From: Planctomycetota bacterium
GTDB lineage: Bacteria > Planctomycetota > Brocadiia > JAJRTI01
DNA length: 6,227 nucleotides
Direction: 5' to 3'
Assembly: GCA_024278415.1 (NCBI GenBank)
Contig: JAJRTI010000900.1
Span: 1-6,227, forward strand
Shown: positions 4,984-6,227 of the stretch, in pieces
How positions within the stretch are numbered: the stretch's first letter is position 1
Layout of the letters: every line of letters starts with the position of its first letter
Program-made: the position numbers and the translations under genes
The notes under the pieces: generated by a model
Databases searched by the model: none
What the model was told of the DNA's origin: nothing
What the model saw: only the letters and a program-made list of their open reading frames with translations

Positions 4984-6227
4984 ATGAAAAGGTGTTTCTT
5001 GCAGGCCGCCGCGTTGCTGCTGGGTCTGGCCACGACTGCGGGCGCCGCCGAGGCCATTGGCGCGCGGCCCTACGAGATGGTCTGGGCCGGGCGCACCGAG
5101 CCCCGGCATCCGGCGCTTGTCGATTTCGAGAACCTTGACGGCTGGACCGTGGACGCCAAGGACGCCGTAGCCACGATCAGCCGCTCGCGGGAGCAGCAAC
5201 TGTGGGGCAAGTACGTGGCCAAGGTCGTGTACCGCGGCGACGGCGCGCGGCCGGAGGTTACCTTGCGGCCGCCCAAGCCGGTAGTGATCGCTGAGCCGTT
5301 CGATTCCGTGGACTTTTGGGTGTACGGCAACAACTGGGCCTGGGCAGTCTCCGCCGGCACGCCGCAGGTCGACGTCACTTTGCTGTTCGAAGACCCTTCG
5401 GGGAACGCGCTCGACGTCAGGCTGGGCCGCGTGCGCTGGAAGGAATGGTGGCTCATGCATCGCAAGTTCCCGCGTGTGGACAAGGGCGCGAAGTTCCTCG
5501 GCGTTCGAATCGCACGCGGGCGCAACAAGGAAGACCGCGTGCTGTATCTCGACAACCTCGCGGTGTACGTCGAGTCGCTGCCGCCGCTGAAGTTCAAGCC
5601 TCGCCCCAAGCGCGGGATCGACATGTTCCCTGGCCAGACCGTGGGCACGAACACCGGGCCTGGCCGGCTGCCGTTCCCCACGCGCGAGGAGACCATCCTC
5701 CCCGACAACCTGACGGCCGAGTTCAAGACCACGCTCGCGCGGGACGGCGACGCGTTCGTGTTTCGCTACAGCGGCGTGGACGGAGTGCTGGAGTATCGGT
5801 ACGCGCCCAAGTCCGGGACGTGGGGCGACGTGTCCGCGCGGTGGCTTGATCGGGGCAAGTGGTTTCAGCCGCTGGAGGGCGGCGGCGCGTTGTTTTGGAA
5901 GAAGGATTCGCTCGCGCCTGAATTCCCAGACAAGTACACGTTGCTCAAGTGCGAGCGCGTGGGCGACACCGTGGTCGCCACCTGGCGGCTCACCAAGGGC
6001 GGACGGACCGCAGACGTGACGTACACGTTCCGGCTGTGGCAAAAGTCGCTCGTCATCGACGTGCGCGCGCTTGGCGGAGAGATCGGGCAAGTGCGCTTCG
6101 GTCGCGCGGTGGGCGTGGAGAACCCGCGGCTGGTCACGCTGCCGTACCTCGTGGGCGAGGCGAGCCGGCCCGCGGTGCTCGTCATGGGCCCGCCCAGCCG
6201 GCCGCTGTTCCTCATGGGCCTCGTGGA
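4984..6227 (+). CDS. Secreted protein with jelly-roll (carbohydrate-binding-like) domain and second beta-rich domain (3' partial)
   Basis: The frame is open from ATG 4984 to the window end, giving 414 residues without a stop, so the gene is cut at its 3' end. The start is supported by GAGGGA six bases upstream and by a signal peptide: MKRC, a hydrophobic core AAALLLGLATTAG, then AAEA with likely cleavage near 21-24. Residues 46-197 look like a carbohydrate-binding jelly-roll domain: it opens VDFENLDGWTV, contains SVDFWVYGN (108-116), and closes VLYLDNLAVYVE (186-197), the usual final strand of such domains. Residues 245-414 are beta-rich (FVFRYSGVDGVLEYRYAPKS, WRLTKGGRTADVTYTFRLW) and resemble the N-terminal sandwich domains that precede a catalytic barrel in large glycoside hydrolases. 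No catalytic residues are in view, so enzyme function is only inferred. A 407-residue frame on the other strand (4867-6090) is its shadow. Confidence 0.85.
   Translation, partial: MKRCFLQAAALLLGLATTAGAAEAIGARPYEMVWAGRTEPRHPALVDFENLDGWTVDAKDAVATISRSREQQLWGKYVAKVVYRGDGARPEVTLRPPKPVVIAEPFDSVDFWVYGNNWAWAVSAGTPQVDVTLLFEDPSGNALDVRLGRVRWKEWWLMHRKFPRVDKGAKFLGVRIARGRNKEDRVLYLDNLAVYVESLPPLKFKPRPKRGIDMFPGQTVGTNTGPGRLPFPTREETILPDNLTAEFKTTLARDGDAFVFRYSGVDGVLEYRYAPKSGTWGDVSARWLDRGKWFQPLEGGGALFWKKDSLAPEFPDKYTLLKCERVGDTVVATWRLTKGGRTADVTYTFRLWQKSLVIDVRALGGEIGQVRFGRAVGVENPRLVTLPYLVGEASRPAVLVMGPPSRPLFLMGLV

Noticed and set aside
4867..6090. A 407-residue open frame on the minus strand
   Set aside because: It is antisense to the secreted-protein gene, whose + strand frame has a ribosome binding site, a signal peptide and domain-like sequence. 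The minus frame has no such support and ends inside the direct repeat.

Overview
This is a GC-rich bacterial window with three protein-coding genes, all on the + strand: a 5'-truncated gene, one complete gene and a 3'-truncated gene. They are separated by two non-coding gaps of 473 and 489 bases, both packed with palindromic repeats. The GC content, the polytopic membrane proteins with added extracytoplasmic or TPR parts, the large secreted beta-rich protein, and intergenic hairpins of the types GCCCTGAAAGGGC and GGGCGATTTATCGCCC fit an environmental bacterium of the Planctomycetota / PVC / Hydrogenedentota sort. There is no rRNA or marker gene, so this placement is only a guess.

Layout: (1) 2-1807 is the C-terminal part of a DUF2079-family polytopic membrane protein that ends in a TPR tail. 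(2) 1808-2280 has no gene. Its core, 1963-2166, is a strikingly symmetric 204-bp imperfect inverted repeat, with three hairpins on each side mirrored about 2064.5, like a REPIN or REP doublet. (3) 2281-4494 encodes a 737-residue membrane protein with five N-terminal membrane segments, a roughly 230-residue soluble beta-rich domain, and a second membrane block resembling GT-C glycosyltransferases. I do not recognise a named family. (4) 4495-4983 has no gene. It is a mosaic of at least five palindromic elements, including a 24-25-bp hairpin, a two-copy direct repeat 213 bases apart, and a four-hairpin element bounded by 8-base inverted ends. A possible promoter and a good ribosome binding site follow. 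(5) 4984-6227 is the start of a gene for a secreted protein with a signal peptide, a carbohydrate-binding-like jelly-roll domain and a second beta-rich domain. It runs off the window.

The first two genes may share a role in building or modifying cell-surface glycans or lipid-linked sugars, since both look like GT-C-type membrane enzymes. The third looks like an exported carbohydrate-related protein. The wide, repeat-filled gaps argue against a tightly coupled operon. No transposase, CRISPR array, tRNA or rRNA was found. The most unusual content is the pair of repeat mosaics and the split architecture of the 737-residue protein.
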